Positions 1 through 11,173 of a stretch of DNA of 64,000 nt are shown here, piece by piece (the stretch's first letter is position 1; each line of letters starts with the position of its first letter). Origin of the DNA: Blepharisma stoltei. Taxonomy: Eukaryota; Ciliophora; Heterotrichea; Heterotrichida; Blepharismidae. The translations under genes and the position numbers were made by a program. The stretch spans positions 682,001-746,000 of the forward strand of contig CAJZBQ010000027.1 of NCBI GenBank assembly GCA_914767885.1, given 5' to 3'. The notes beneath the pieces were generated by a model, which did no database searches, was not told the DNA's origin, and saw only the letters and a list, made by a program, of their open reading frames with translations.

Positions 1-195
1 CTGGTATTGTCTGAGGTAAAATCTAACCTGGAATGAGCTAAGTTTGGCCTAATCCAACCTTTCACTCCGACAAATCAAGTAAAATCTGGCCGGATGCACA
101 TTCCCGAGCCCATTCTTCCTTCCACAAGATCCTGGGCTTCCCCAGCTACAGGTGTTAAGAGGGAGGGTTGATTCGCTATGCCATTTTAATGTATA
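1..195 (+). mobile_element. GC-rich retroposon-like element, tail end
   Basis: A GC-rich stretch in AT-rich surroundings, cut by the left window edge. It ends in a TGCCATTTTA-type tail at about 174-186. Similar tails (GCCATTTT or GCCATATTTT) close the GC-rich inserts near 5.2, 7.3 and 26.47 kb, and the reverse complement opens the one at 11.63 kb. No open frame of interest. I infer a member of a dispersed non-autonomous retroposon (SINE-like) group; the 5' end and target duplication cannot be seen here. Confidence 0.45.
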
Positions 196-300
196 TCATT
201 TAATTAATTGCATTATTGAATATCTTTATCTATATTATTAAATTTGTACTAATTCCTAATTGATTACTTATCTTCTGACAATGGTTTAAAGAAATAATTA

Positions 301-2946
301 TTAAGATTTTCTTATGAACTGTAGATTAATTGTTTTTCTGAAATTCTGAAAAGTTATATCAACATGAACAGCAATATGGTCATAAAGACTAATTTTTTGA
401 TTCTCAACAACTATTGATCTTGAGTCATATTCACTGGCATTAGGCAGCTCAACCTCCCCTTCTAGCCCAATTTTTGGAATCATCACATCAACACCATTCG
501 GCAAAATTTCAGTGACTATTGCATCATATTCGATTACATCTTTACGACCCTTGAACACAAGATATGTATGCAAATTGGCTGAAGTCCTTTCAGAATACTG
601 TGACATGCGATTCCTAAAATTCATTCTTCTACAAATTTTCCCCATTTCTCTTCTGTCAGTCATTTTTTCAGGCAGAGACTTCACATCTATAGCTGCTGCC
701 AGCAGTCTATGGACCAAAATATCTGCATATCTTCTAATCGGGCTTGTAAAATGTGTGTAGATTTCTGCTGCAAGCCCATAATGGTAATACTCGTGCCTAT
801 CAACTTCAGAAGAACAAAAATAAACAGCCTGATTCATGCACCTAGTTACCTGCATCCTTATTATTGTATTAAAATAAGGGTCGTTTTGCCTTATAATTCT
901 GTTTAACGACTCTGCGAGAGTTAAAGATGAGTCATAATTGAGTGGGTAGCCTAGATATTCCAGCTTTTCTGCAAGCTTTTTTAAGTCATCTAGCTTTGGA
1001 GATGGATGTCTACGTAGAATAGAGTATGCAGGATATGCTTCACAGATCTTGTCAGCAACCGCAATATTTGCGAGAAGCATGAACTCTTCGACCATACTGT
1101 TGGTTTCAAATGTTTTGTATAGCGCCATGTCTTTTGCTTTAAGCTTATCTGTGTCTAATTCAAATTTAACTTCAGCACTGGCAAGTTCGAGAGCTCCAGC
1201 AACAATTCTTTGCCTTTTTAGGTGTTTTGATATATCAAGTAGCTTCCTTAACGAAAAAGCCATCTCATCATTTACATTAGAATCAATGATTTCTTGTGCT
1301 TTTTGGTAGGAAAGAGATGCCCGGGAGTGTATTAAGCTTTTACAAAAAGTAGTTTTTTTAATTTCATATGTCTTTGGATCAAGCTCCCATAGGACTGAAA
1401 ATGCTAGTCTATCTTGATTACAGACCAGACTACAAAGCACTTCTGTAAGTATTCCAGGCAACATATCAGTTCTTCTTTCCACTAAATACACCGTCGTGCA
1501 TCTTTCAGAAGCTTCTAAATCAAGAGCAGACTCTGGAAGCACAAAATGAGTGACATCTGCTATGTGAACCCCTACTTCAAGATTTCCATTGGGTAGAACT
1601 TTACAGTGGAGAGCATCATCAATATCTTTGCAGCCTGGAGGATCAACACTGGCCACACATCTATCTCTTAAATCAGTTCTTCTGTCTATTTCTTCTTGTG
1701 TTAAAACCCAGTCGCGTGGAGGTAAGCAGTTTAAAGCAGCTTGTGTGAAAGGCTTGATTACGACGTCATGCTCCAATAAGATTACATCACTTTCAGTTTT
1801 TACGTCTTCGATTTCTCCTAGTATTTTTACCACGTGTCCTTGTGGAAGATTACTTGAGATATCCCATTTGTCAATAGAGACAGTAATTCTCATACCTTCT
1901 AATCTTGAAGGATTCGCACAGTAAATTTTTATTTCGGGTAGCTTGGGGTTCACTGGAGAAAACAAGCATTGTTCTCTATTGTCAATAAAAACGCCAGTTC
2001 TTCTAATGCTGCCACAATAAGATTTTTGCTTATTTCTGAGAATAGACACCACTCTGCCTTCTCTATGTGGTTTTTCTTCAACATTTGCGACTTTGATATT
2101 GACTACATCTACTCCTTCCACCTCTTCTAAATGGTCTAGTTTTTCTTCAATATCCATTGGCTCATTAAGCACTTCAATTGCTACTACGTCCCCATCAATT
2201 GATCTATTCATGTTTTCAATTCCTTTTATTGCCACATCAAATGATTGGCCCACATTCCTGGTTACCCTTATCCAAGCACTATCAGGGGAATTCCTATAAA
2301 CATGCAAAACGCCTTCAAAAAGTGATCCTTCTTTAATCATTTTTTCAGCTTGAATTGGGTTAATATGCTCACTAAAAATAGGGTTCATTGCAGGCTCGTC
2401 TACAGGGAACATGTCAGCTAATATTGTGTTTTTTACGATTTCTTCAAGCTTGATGCATCTTTCACCGCTTCTCAATGAAATAACCTTAATCTCAACTTGT
2501 GGAAGATGAGAACTTAGCCATTCTGCAGCTTTAATGGCGGATAAATACTCTCTGTCCTTTGTGCCTTGTGGGATATATGTCTCTGCTCTATGCTCATTAA
2601 GAAAGACGTGAAAATGATTTTCATCGATAAAGGTTTTGACTCGCTTATATAAATTTTGATCTTTTACTTTGAGCTCTAGCAAAGTTGACTGAAGGAAAAG
2701 GGTATTTGTGTTGGTTAGAACTGGGCATTGATATTGCTCCTCAAGGACTGTTATGTGAGATATTAAAGCTTCTAAATCGAAAAAATAGAGATTTGTGTCT
2801 GAAAGTGGAGCATGCATTAAATTGCTGCAGTGAATGCATGATGAATATCCACAAGGGACATCATGTCTTAAGTAATGCTGCTTAATGCTACTAAAGATAT
2901 TGCCTCTTCTGGTTTTCTTTGGAGTAGAGATCACTACAGGTTCCAT
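301..2946 (-). CDS. DIS3: DIS3/Rrp44-type exosome exoribonuclease
   Basis: Catalytic 3'-5' exoribonuclease of the RNA exosome, 881 aa, uninterrupted. The N-terminus carries the CR3 cysteine signature (Cys32-x4-Cys37-x2-Cys40) that in DIS3 precedes a PIN domain; residues about 50-175 fit the PIN region. Cold-shock/OB regions follow. The RNB active-site motif DPPGCKDIDDAL lies at about residues 435-446 and is followed by GVHIADVTHFV; the family TSPIRRYAD motif is near residue 735. An S1-like region ends the protein. The CR3 motif and the long RNB match place it with DIS3 rather than DIS3L2. It is somewhat shorter than yeast or human DIS3 (about 950-1000 aa). No in-frame TGA was needed. Transcribed away from the gene starting at 3488. 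Confidence 0.93.
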   Translation of the reverse strand: MEPVVISTPKKTRRGNIFSSIKQHYLRHDVPCGYSSCIHCSNLMHAPLSDTNLYFFDLEALISHITVLEEQYQCPVLTNTNTLFLQSTLLELKVKDQNLYKRVKTFIDENHFHVFLNEHRAETYIPQGTKDREYLSAIKAAEWLSSHLPQVEIKVISLRSGERCIKLEEIVKNTILADMFPVDEPAMNPIFSEHINPIQAEKMIKEGSLFEGVLHVYRNSPDSAWIRVTRNVGQSFDVAIKGIENMNRSIDGDVVAIEVLNEPMDIEEKLDHLEEVEGVDVVNIKVANVEEKPHREGRVVSILRNKQKSYCGSIRRTGVFIDNREQCLFSPVNPKLPEIKIYCANPSRLEGMRITVSIDKWDISSNLPQGHVVKILGEIEDVKTESDVILLEHDVVIKPFTQAALNCLPPRDWVLTQEEIDRRTDLRDRCVASVDPPGCKDIDDALHCKVLPNGNLEVGVHIADVTHFVLPESALDLEASERCTTVYLVERRTDMLPGILTEVLCSLVCNQDRLAFSVLWELDPKTYEIKKTTFCKSLIHSRASLSYQKAQEIIDSNVNDEMAFSLRKLLDISKHLKRQRIVAGALELASAEVKFELDTDKLKAKDMALYKTFETNSMVEEFMLLANIAVADKICEAYPAYSILRRHPSPKLDDLKKLAEKLEYLGYPLNYDSSLTLAESLNRIIRQNDPYFNTIIRMQVTRCMNQAVYFCSSEVDRHEYYHYGLAAEIYTHFTSPIRRYADILVHRLLAAAIDVKSLPEKMTDRREMGKICRRMNFRNRMSQYSERTSANLHTYLVFKGRKDVIEYDAIVTEILPNGVDVMIPKIGLEGEVELPNASEYDSRSIVVENQKISLYDHIAVHVDITFQNFRKTINLQFIRKS

Positions 2947-2986
2947 TTATTGCTATTGATAATGAACTTATACTTAATTATAAAGC

Positions 2987-3293
2987 TATGGATTGAGTAG
3001 ATTTTAATATTGCATTAGCAATCGTATAAATCTTTATAAGAAATAAATCAAAATTTTTGGCTAGAAATTGCTGTTTCTTAATCTCTTTTAGAAATCTAGT
3101 AAATCCTATTATAGATTTTTATAATAAAGCAAATAATAGATTTAATTTTAATACATGACTTTCAATTAAACAAAATTTTATTATAAATATTAAAAATTTA
3201 AGTTCGGATTAGTTGGATTAGCTAGAAGAAGTTTTATCTATAATTGATTTGCTTTTTATAAAGATAATTAGGCTATACTCCACTCAATCCATA
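2987..3293. mobile_element. Candidate IES with 12-bp terminal inverted repeats
   Basis: TATGGATTGAGT at 2987-2998 is matched exactly in reverse complement at 3282-3293. Both ends are TA, and the enclosed 283 bp are extremely AT-rich with no gene. It sits in the intergenic space between the DIS3 start and the gene at 3488, so no reading frame tests the excision. The call rests on the repeat and the TA ends only. Confidence 0.5.
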
Positions 3294-3487
3294 CTTAATC
3301 CAAGATTCAACCAATGCGCTTATTGCATGCATCAATTATTATTAATATTAATATGCAATAGATCTTATTCAATAGGCGAAAAACTAACCTGTAAAAGAAA
3401 ATAAAAATTAGTTAAAATTTTTTATATAATTCTAAATTAATTTTTAAAAAAATCTTTTTAATCTAGACTCCGAGATAAAACGAATAA

Positions 3488-5381
3488 ATGGATTTGGATT
3501 CAAGTCAAGAAATATTGAAACTATCAGACTGTGAAGAAGACTCAATTAAACTTGCAATCCTTTCAAATTTACTCATAAAATATATAGGCCTCAAAAGAAA
3601 GCCTACTCATCGACGCGCATTCAGATTTAAATCATCATATCCTTTCGGCTTAAAATCAAGCATAAGCTCATATGACAGCTCTCGGTCAACATTATCACTG
3701 AATTCGGAGCCAGATCCATTTCTAATAAGCCAAAGTTTTTCTATAGTTAGCTATGATATTCCAGAATTGAATTTTAGCACTTCCGAATGCCATAAGTGGA
3801 TTTACAATTTAAAAATTTGTAATATTAATATAGATTCAAATCAGAGATGAGATGAGATTTTTAGATTAGAGAGGGTTAAAGCGGGGATTATTTCAGCCCC
3901 TAATCCAGTCGAGCTTCAGCTTCACGCTCATGTGGCGCTAGTCACTAAGCCACCTACCGCCCTTTTCTGATGATGTCACCAAAAATGGTGACGTCAGCAT
4001 CTTTTGGGGAGACTCACCACCCAAACTTGCTTGGACCAAAAAGCTTCAGCAAAGGACTCTCTTAACCCCCTGGTAGTGCTTAGGGTATGAGGGGGCCGTC
4101 TGATGCCTCCTTCTGGAACTACCTCTGCCATTTGCAGGCAACATAATGCTCCTCCAGAAGTCCTCGATTGGTATTGCGCCGTCGGTCTTCTCGTTTGTGG
4201 GTCGAGGGGAGGCCCAGTTAGCCCAGACCACATCAAACCCGGGAATTTAGCCACCTGCGACCTCGTAGCTTTCCGCCAGCTGTTTTATTTTCTGGCAAAA
4301 ATTCTGAGTTCATCTGTCGCTACTAGGCATGCCATGATGGCATTAATTCTTAGATTCAAATGAAGAATTTGAAATTATCCGGCACAACTTCCTTAAACTC
4401 TACACAACTCATAAAACAGAAGGAGGCTCAAGAATCGAAAAATGCGAGCCTCAAGTGCATATTAAGAACGTGATCCAATATTTTTTGGACTGTTGCATTT
4501 GCACTCATCATCTATTAAATCAACTTCTTGCTCCAATAAAGGTTGCGCAGTGAATTGATTTGAAAAGCTTTTCTCACTCAATTGAAGTAATTCAGCAGGA
4601 AATATTTGATAAAGCGTCATTTTTCTATAAGGAGCCAAAATCTGAATTTAAAAAAAATATCACTATGCAGAAATTACTATGTAATCAATAATCAGTTTTC
4701 TTTAAAATGCTTGAATTCAAGCATGAAAGGTCTTTAGGAAAAGATGAGCTAAGATATGTGATTAAGATTAAGATTAGCCGTTCGCACATTGCAGGGCCGG
4801 GGATTTCCACCCCTACACTCTCATCGCTCCCGAGGAGCCCCGGCGGACACCCTCCTTGTTGCCACAAACACGGGATTCGCACAGATCAGTCTTGACTTCC
4901 ATGGCTTCTGGAGCCTAAGGGCCAACCACTTGGGTGGAAACTCCCAGTTTCTCGTTGGATAAATGCCATCTCTTGAGTCCTATTCGAGGGAGTTAGCCTC
5001 CACCCGGGACTGTTGCCGATCTTGTCCTTTCCAATGGTTGTTCTGGAGGCAAAAGCCTGAGTCCCACGGATTAGCTCCATAGGGCCCGAGTAAAACCTAG
5101 CCCGACATACACAAAGGGTTTCCGGCATCTTTCCACCCAATTCGCCAACACTGGGCCATTGCCTGCTGCTGTTGAGAAAATAGGGTCGAGAGGTCGGGTT
5201 GCACGTCGTCGCCATTTTTATGTATATAAGACATGTGATAAGCATGGCTTTAAAGAAAAGAAAAAAACAAGCGAACCAACAAAAAATTGTAGAATGGACA
5301 TTTGATAAGGCAAAGGTCCTTTCAGGAAAGAACAAATCAACAGTTTCTTTTGATGAGTTTTATATTATTCTTCGGAATTAG
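3488..5381 (+). CDS. Unknown protein, split by two retroposon-like inserts and one intron
   Basis: I do not recognise the family. Exon 1 runs 3488-3841. Removing the insert plus one copy of its target duplication (3842-4361) continues the frame at 4362. A TGA codon near 4551 reads Trp in IKVAQWIDL. A 15-nt intron GTAATCAATAATCAG at 4681-4695 joins KLL to FFFKMLEFKH. A second GC-rich insert (about 4764-5227) is flanked by the near-repeats aagatatgtgatt and aagacatgtgata; joining at these gives RYVISMALKK. All pieces sum to 294 codons including the stop, a multiple of three. The C-terminus (KNKSTVSFDEFYIILRN) looks like the exiting half of an EF-hand, but no full loop is clear. Coding continuity over four joins makes it a real gene rather than a chance ORF. 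Confidence 0.72.
3842..4350. mobile_element. GC-rich retroposon-like insert with 11-bp target duplication
   Basis: A 509-bp GC-rich block flanked by TAGATTCAAAT at 3831-3841 and 4351-4361. The host frame is restored when the block and one repeat are removed. The reverse strand near 3905-3960 contains a tRNA A-box-like stretch (GTGGCTTAGTGACTAGCGCC), suggesting a tRNA-derived SINE component. The repeat contains TA, so TA-dependent excision is possible. There is no protein-coding content. Confidence 0.7.
4681..4695 (+). other. 15-nt spliceosomal intron
   Basis: GTAATCAATAATCAG begins with GT and ends with AG. Its removal deletes two in-frame TAA stops and connects two long open stretches of the same gene without a frame change. 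Same length and form as the other introns in the window. Confidence 0.85.
4764..5227. mobile_element. GC-rich retroposon-like insert
   Basis: About 464 bp, GC-rich, ending in CGTCGTCGCCATTTTTA. It is flanked by imperfect 13-bp repeats (4751-4763 and 5228-5240, two mismatches). The distance between repeats is 477 bp, a multiple of three, and joining them keeps the host frame. The antisense of about 4870-4882 resembles a tRNA B box (TGCGAATCCC). The long minus-strand ORF at 4886-5335 runs through both insert and host exon and is not a gene. Confidence 0.65.
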
Positions 5382-5862
5382 AAATAATGCTAATTTATTT
5401 GTTTATCTAATCGTTTTCAAAAAATAATTAAAAACAATTAAAAAACAAAACTTTTTACAACTTTATTAAATTGCCAGGATTAAATATGAATCGGTATTAT
5501 TTTCTAATGCGAAGTTATAGCTCTTGCTTTATTCAAACCTAAAACCATATCTAAAGTCTGTGTTTCCTATTAAAAATTCTTCAACAAATGCTATATAAAC
5601 AGCTTACATCTATGGAAAGAATAAAAAATGCTGTCAAAAGGATGATATTATTGCAAATTAAGGTGACCTAATTTAAAACTCTCCTTCTTTGACAGTTTAA
5701 GGTGAGTGATTAAAAGGAAATCTAGAATTTTTTCATGAAAACATTTGTATTTAATAACGAATTGCATATTAAGCGTAGGCGTCTAAGTTAAAAACATAGA
5801 TTTTCCCCAAAAGCTTTAAGGATAAAAGTGGAGACAAAACAAATAATAAGAAGTGGGGCTTA
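5382..5862. other. Intergenic stretch; right part belongs to a duplicated unit
   Basis: 5382-5680 is AT-rich with nothing recognisable. From about 5690 the sequence (ACTCTCCTTCTTTGA onward) is repeated at about 10992 upstream of the second EF-hand copy. Just before the assigned ATG both copies keep an open stretch reading SFKDKSGDKTNNKKWGL in copy 1, preceded by an in-frame TAG. An upstream exon whose splice or excision point I could not fix is therefore likely. Confidence 0.55.
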
Positions 5863-6339
5863 ATGGGATATTATTTTAATTATTATAATAATAAAATTAT
5901 GTATAGCTTTTGTGGAAATGGGTGGGAAGAAGGAGTCCAAAGATTATTTTCAATTGAATATGATGACGGAAATGGAAAGATAAGTGTTTCCGAGTTAGAA
6001 CAATTTATGGTAAAAATTTACCACTTTCCTTATAGCGTTGGTGACATAAAAACTCGTATAATTTCAAAAATTATAAACGTCATCAATGAATTTCTTGCTG
6101 ATGCAGATGGGAAAGTTGATTTCGAAATATTCAAGCGTGTTTATGCCTACAAACGTCTTGATAAACATGGATATGGCGGAATAGGACTTCAGAGCTTCTT
6201 GGAAATTGTTGGGCCAAAAGGATGGACGGATGAAATGGTTACATCGTGATTCAGAAGGTATGGAGAAGTTTCAACAACTGGATCACCAAAATTTCGAACT
6301 AACTATTGAAAGTTTTTTCTCAATCCAATTAATAAATAA
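5863..6339 (+). CDS. EF-hand protein, copy 1 of a tandem pair
   Basis: Small calcium-binding-type protein, about 158 aa from the assigned ATG. Calmodulin-like acidic loops are visible: DDGNGKISVSEL (about residues 37-48) and DADGKVDFEIF (about 80-90), with a weaker third near DKHGYGGIGLQSFLE. Two TGA codons near the end read Trp (TSWFRRYGE and TNYWKFF), extending the protein to the TAA at 6337-6339. Compared with copy 2 at 11174, copy 1 has an in-frame 12-bp difference after the ATG and Gly instead of Trp(TGA) in the GYG-GIG segment. That pattern indicates purifying selection at the protein level. The start may lie further upstream because coding-like sequence precedes it. The next gene's ATG is only about 20 bp downstream. 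Confidence 0.78.
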
Positions 6340-6359
6340 AATACTTAAAATATAATTAA

Positions 6360-9300
6360 ATGTTTAGGGGGCTTAAATACAAGATCGTTCCTATGAATCA
6401 AATCATCGATTCCATAGAAAGACAAAGGAAAATGCTACTAAATGAAGATATCTCAGGGATATTTAACTTTGGCGATGACAAACTACACAAAGTATTCCAG
6501 ATGCAGTCTTGGTTATTTTTAACTTCATACAATGGAAGCATTCTTATAATTAAAGAGAAACCAGAAAATGGTTTAAAAATAGAAAGTCATCGAAACCTTA
6601 TAATAGGCATTAAAGGCAACAGCAAAGATCCAATCTTTGTTTCATTTTCATGTGACAGAAAAATAATTTGCTGAAATGCTGATAATGGTAATATATACAT
6701 GATTTTGAATCATATACACGACTTATTATCGATGCTGAAATTATTAATGGCACAAATTTTATTGCCACAATCTCTTCAGAAAGTGAAGGAGTCACATTAC
6801 ATTACATAGAATTTATATCGCTTAACGTCCACTACGGGGTTACAACCCCAGGTTTATCACTCGCCTTTCGTCGCATCGGGCCCACCAACCTGCTGGGGAC
6901 AGACTCGCTTCGATCTCCAAGGTGCTTCTAGGGCAAATGTCCACGTCTTCGACGGCTCATGGATGAGCTACTTGCTTGTACATGGGTTGCTTTTCCGAAA
7001 AGCCCAAAAAATGGACTTTTCTGGTCGGCTATCGGCAAAAAGGAAAAGTACAAAGCCTGGGACGTAACGCCCAGTTTCACGCTAGGGAGTTGCCCGAATG
7101 GTCCAGAGGACTTTGCTGGGCTTCCCCTTTCCAACCTTGCACCCTCCTTTCCCACGAGGAAAAATCCACCCCTGAGATTAGACTAGGGCTAGGCTCTGAA
7201 AGCTACCAGAATTGCTTACCTAGCATTGCTGTCCATCTCTGAAATGGTAAAACCTTGCCGGATATAATTAAAATATGAGTCGAGGCTGCATGGCCGGGAG
7301 GCCATGCCCAGACGAAGACGCCATATTTTAAATTATGAAAGTGAAGGAGTCAATTTGTGAGAAAAAAACACTGGATCATTAATAAAAATTATAAGTGGTC
7401 CAAAAAATCCGTTTCACGGATTATATACATGAAAAAGTAATTTAATTTGTATATGCTGTGAAAATATAACTTTTTACAAATTTTCAAGCAGGAATAAAGA
7501 AAAATCATTCAGCACAAGTGTTGAAAAAGTATTTTACTCTAACAACATGCCAGCTATTTTGTTTGCTTCAACACCATACACTCTTCATTTATGAATTTTT
7601 GATGGGCTGAAAAGAATAAAGATAACTTTTGCTGATGAAATAATTGACTTTAGAATGAGCCCTAAAGCTAGATGAATAATGATTTGGATTAAATCTGTTA
7701 TTAAAATTATCAGTTCTGAAAAACTTGAACTAGTTTATGAAATTGAAAATTCTCAGCCTAAAAATTGGAAATTTTCTAAAAACAGTGAAAAGATTGCTTA
7801 TTGTTATAAAAAAAACGCTGTTATTTTTGATATTCAAACAAGAAATTTAATTAAACTTAAGCATAGTAACTTAGTGAGAAAAATAAAATTCACTAGCGAC
7901 ATCAAATATATTTTTACAGGTTGTGAAGATTGCTCTATTAGAATCTGGAATATCGAAAAGCAAAAAAATATTTTTGTATACTATACAAATATTATACCAA
8001 TGAGATTGAAACTTGACGAATATCATGGGCGCTTATTTTATGCAAATGAATTTGATCTTGCCATTTTGGAACATCCATGCACAAATCAAATAAAAAAGGA
8101 AATTGAATATAGTGTTAAAGATGTGAAGATTTGCAAAAGGACAAAACTGCTTTTCTTTTTATTAGAGAACTTTCAAATCCAAATATGAAATTGAGAATTG
8201 AATTCCAAAATCCACGAAATTGAATGAAATTATAGCATTGAAAGCTTACTGATTTCTAATGATGGTCAATTGGCTGTATATAGTGATGATTCATATCTTG
8301 TACATAAATTTGACATGACCGATATGGCTACTCAAGCCTTTATGCGAAAAAATGAAAGCATTTATTGAGAAAGCATAATAGATGATTGGCTAATATTAAT
8401 CTCTCAGACTCAAGCAACTTTTAAAAATTTAAAAACTGATCAGGAAGATAACCTCTCTTTAGCAGATGTGCCAGTTATTTTCAAAATAGTGAAAATAATC
8501 AGTCCTTACCCTCTTTTTATGGTTGGATCATTGCATAGAGACATTTGAATTATACAAAAAGAATCTAAGATAATTCTAAAACGAGAACATTATGAAAACA
8601 TTGTATTTATATCTGCTATAAACAATAAAAAATATTTTGTGAGTGAGGGTTTGGATAAGAAGGTGATACTTTGATCATTAAGCACTCATGTTGCATTGCA
8701 TGCATTCACAGACAAATCTTACAGCTCTGACTGAATAGGAATTACAGACAATGACAAGTATTTAGTTGTTAAATATCAAGACTCAAATGTTAATATATTT
8801 AAGCTACCAGAAATGACTATCCATTACTCCTTTAAAATAAGCAGAAGGCACAATTTCTTCAAAATATTCCAAAATTACTTGACTTTTATGAATAATTCAA
8901 CACTGATATTAAAGAATGTAAAATCTGCAATTGAAGTTCCTTTATTAGATATAGGATATTGAAATATATGCAATTATGAAATATCCCAAGACATGACTTC
9001 TTTAATAGTCTTTAAGCGTGCAAATGAAGTGGAAGCCTTCGAACTTAAATATAATTTCGATGAAATGGCCCTTAACGATATTAGGTTTTCTTTTAGCACT
9101 GATTGAATCTCAAATTTCATAGCAAAGCATATTCTTCTCCAGCCAGAAACTGAACCCTTTGAAGAATCAAAAACATTTCTGATACAACCATATGGAGTTA
9201 AATTATTGCACATTTATTCATATTTCGACTTGAAAGATAACCTTGAAAAAGCACTCGAGCTTGGTGTGCAAATAATACGAGACATTGATGGTTTTAGCCC

Positions 9301-10489
9301 AATAGGCTATGCAATAATGAGAAATTCTAACAGATGTATTGACCTGATATTGAACTTTATAGCAGAAACTAATGAGTCTGAAAGATTTAAATGTGTTTCT
9401 GCAATCAAAAATGACATCCCCAAACTCTTTAAATTGCGTTTAAAGAATCTAACAAAGTTTTTATCATCACTTATTATTAAATCTCCTCCTTTTTCTATTA
9501 CAAAGGCTAAATTTCCATCTGTAATCTTATCAGACAAATTATACTTTGACATTTATTCAATTAATACATTAAGAAATACTGACAAAGGCACGATAGTTTT
9601 AAAGATATCAACAAATATATTGAAATGAGATTATTCATTTGGCCTTAAGGAGAGTCTGGAACTGCTTGAAAGTATGTATAATACTTCAGACTCCCAGATT
9701 TATCAATCAAAATTTGCCAATGAAGTCATCAATTATAAATGAGATCAGCTGCAAGTTCCCATTTCTCTGAGCTGCCTACTAATTTTATTTATGATAATAC
9801 TGATGTGTATGGATATCTGTTTCCCTGATCATAATTTGATTTATGTTATTTTGGCTATCAATTTTATTTTGACTATTGCGGATTTTATAAAAATGAAGCA
9901 AGCATCAAAAGTCTATATGCTCAATCATTCAAAACAATTTATTCTGCACATTATTTCAATAGTTTGATGCCTTATAGAATTATGCTATCATAAAATTTAT
10001 TCGCTAAATATTATAGTCATTTTATGAAATCTTATGATCAGCTTTGCAATTTTCAAGTGATTTAAAGTTACAAGATCCTATATTAGACTGTTTATACTTG
10101 TTGCAACAGAAACTTTTCCTTTTTTGCTGATTTTTTTGTTTGTGAATGTGATTTCAGCAATTGCTTATTTAATTGTAACAGATACAAATGATTTTTCAAT
10201 AGCATTCCTAACTGCTTACTTTCTTAGTATGAATAATCTTAGCATAGATGCTAGATACAATGAGAAGATCTATTGATATCTAATATTTTCTACTGTCAAT
10301 ACATTTTTGCTTTTCAATATGCTTGTTTATATCCTAGATCCAGTTTTTGATGAAACGAGAAACAATATTGAAGAAACAGATTTAGAGGACAAATTACGGG
10401 TCATTATAGAAATAGAGCATCTCTTATTTTGGAAGAAAAAGAAAAAATCATATTTTATGCACTTAATTAAGACAAATAATTCTTGGTAA
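6360..10489 (+). CDS. WD40-repeat / six-TM ion channel fusion (TRP-like)
   Basis: A very large gene read with TGA as Trp, over 1,100 residues after removing the insert at 6795-7336. The N-terminal half carries degenerate WD repeats (for example DCSIRIWNIEKQ near 7935 and the KKVILWSLSTHVA stretch near 8665). A middle, possibly ankyrin-like, segment (KALELGVQIIRDIDGFSPIGYAI, shortened here in meaning to one helix pair) lies near 9250. The C-terminal third has about six hydrophobic segments (from about 9760 to 10340) ending in an acidic/basic tail, as in TRP or polycystin-type channels. One defect: near 6690-6705 the frame shifts by two between GNIYM and DFESYTRLI with no 15- or 16-nt GT..AG intron to explain it. 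Either a sequence error, a damaged germline copy, or unusual processing is possible. Downstream the frame stays open to the stop. Confidence 0.72.
6795..7336. mobile_element. GC-rich retroposon-like insert with perfect 16-bp target duplication
   Basis: 542 bp flanked by GAAAGTGAAGGAGTCA at 6779-6794 and 7337-7352. The repeats lie 558 bp apart (a multiple of three) and the host reads continuously across the join (SESEGVNLWEKN, Trp from TGA). The element ends GACGCCATATTTTA, like its relatives. The duplicated site contains no TA, so removal would not follow the usual TA rule. A B-box-like GCTTCGATCTCC lies near 6908-6919. Confidence 0.75.
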
Positions 10490-10985
10490 TAAAAGTTTTA
10501 AATTATTTACTAACATTTATTTAGTACATTTTATTTAAATTTTGAAAAGGTAATTATTAAGCATTTTTCAATTTATCAGGCAATTGAATCATGCTATTAT
10601 AAATATACAATTATGTAGAATGATTAATAATTATGTGGCTTGATAGCTCATCCTGCAGCATGCCTGCACGTCCTATAGTGTTCCATCTGATCCTGCAGCT
10701 CATCCTGTAGCATAATCGCTCACTCTGTAGTGTTATAATATATCCTGTAGATTTACTGCTCATCCTTAGCATATTCTGCATTATAAATAGTCATCTTGCA
10801 GATTATAGCTAATCCTGTAGCTCACCTTTCATCATAAACTTATTCTGCAGTAAATGCTCATTCTGTAGCACATATGCAGCCTAAAGACTTTACTGTAGTA
10901 AATGCTTTACCTGCAGAGTTATTGCTCATCCTGTATTTGTTACTTTTAAAGTATTCTGAACTGTATTTTTGAAAAGACCAAGGTG
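10490..10985. repeat. Degenerate minisatellite with CTGYAG core
   Basis: Between about 10640 and 10950, a dozen or more irregular copies of a unit resembling GCTCATCCTGTAGC occur at roughly 12-35 nt spacing. The core CTGTAG or CTGCAG is the most constant part. It lies exactly between the channel gene and the second EF-hand copy, at the joint of the tandem duplication. No gene is seen in the interval. Confidence 0.65.
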
Positions 10986-11173
10986 CCACTCTCCTTCTTT
11001 GATAGCTTAAGGAGAGTGATTAAAAGGAAATCTCGAATTTTTTCATGAAGCCATCTATATTTAATAACGAATTGCATATTAAATGTAGGTGTCTAAGCTT
11101 AAAAAAATAGATTTTCCCCCAAAGCTTTAAGGATAAAAGTGGAGACAAAACAAATAATAAGAAGTGGGGCTTA

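Noticed and set aside
3842-4350. A genuine tRNA gene on the minus strand
   Set aside because: Only an A-box-like stretch is visible; acceptor and T stems do not pair, so it is at most a tRNA-derived SINE part.
4886-5335. 149-residue minus-strand ORF
   Set aside because: It runs through a GC-rich retroposon insert and the antisense of a host exon; no family pattern, and the plus-strand host gene explains the coding part.
6928-7242. Three overlapping ORFs of 75-88 residues
   Set aside because: Confined to the GC-rich insert at 6795-7336, where low stop frequency creates chance ORFs.
10640-10950. CRISPR-like array
   Set aside because: Repeat units are short, degenerate and unevenly spaced, and the DNA is eukaryotic.
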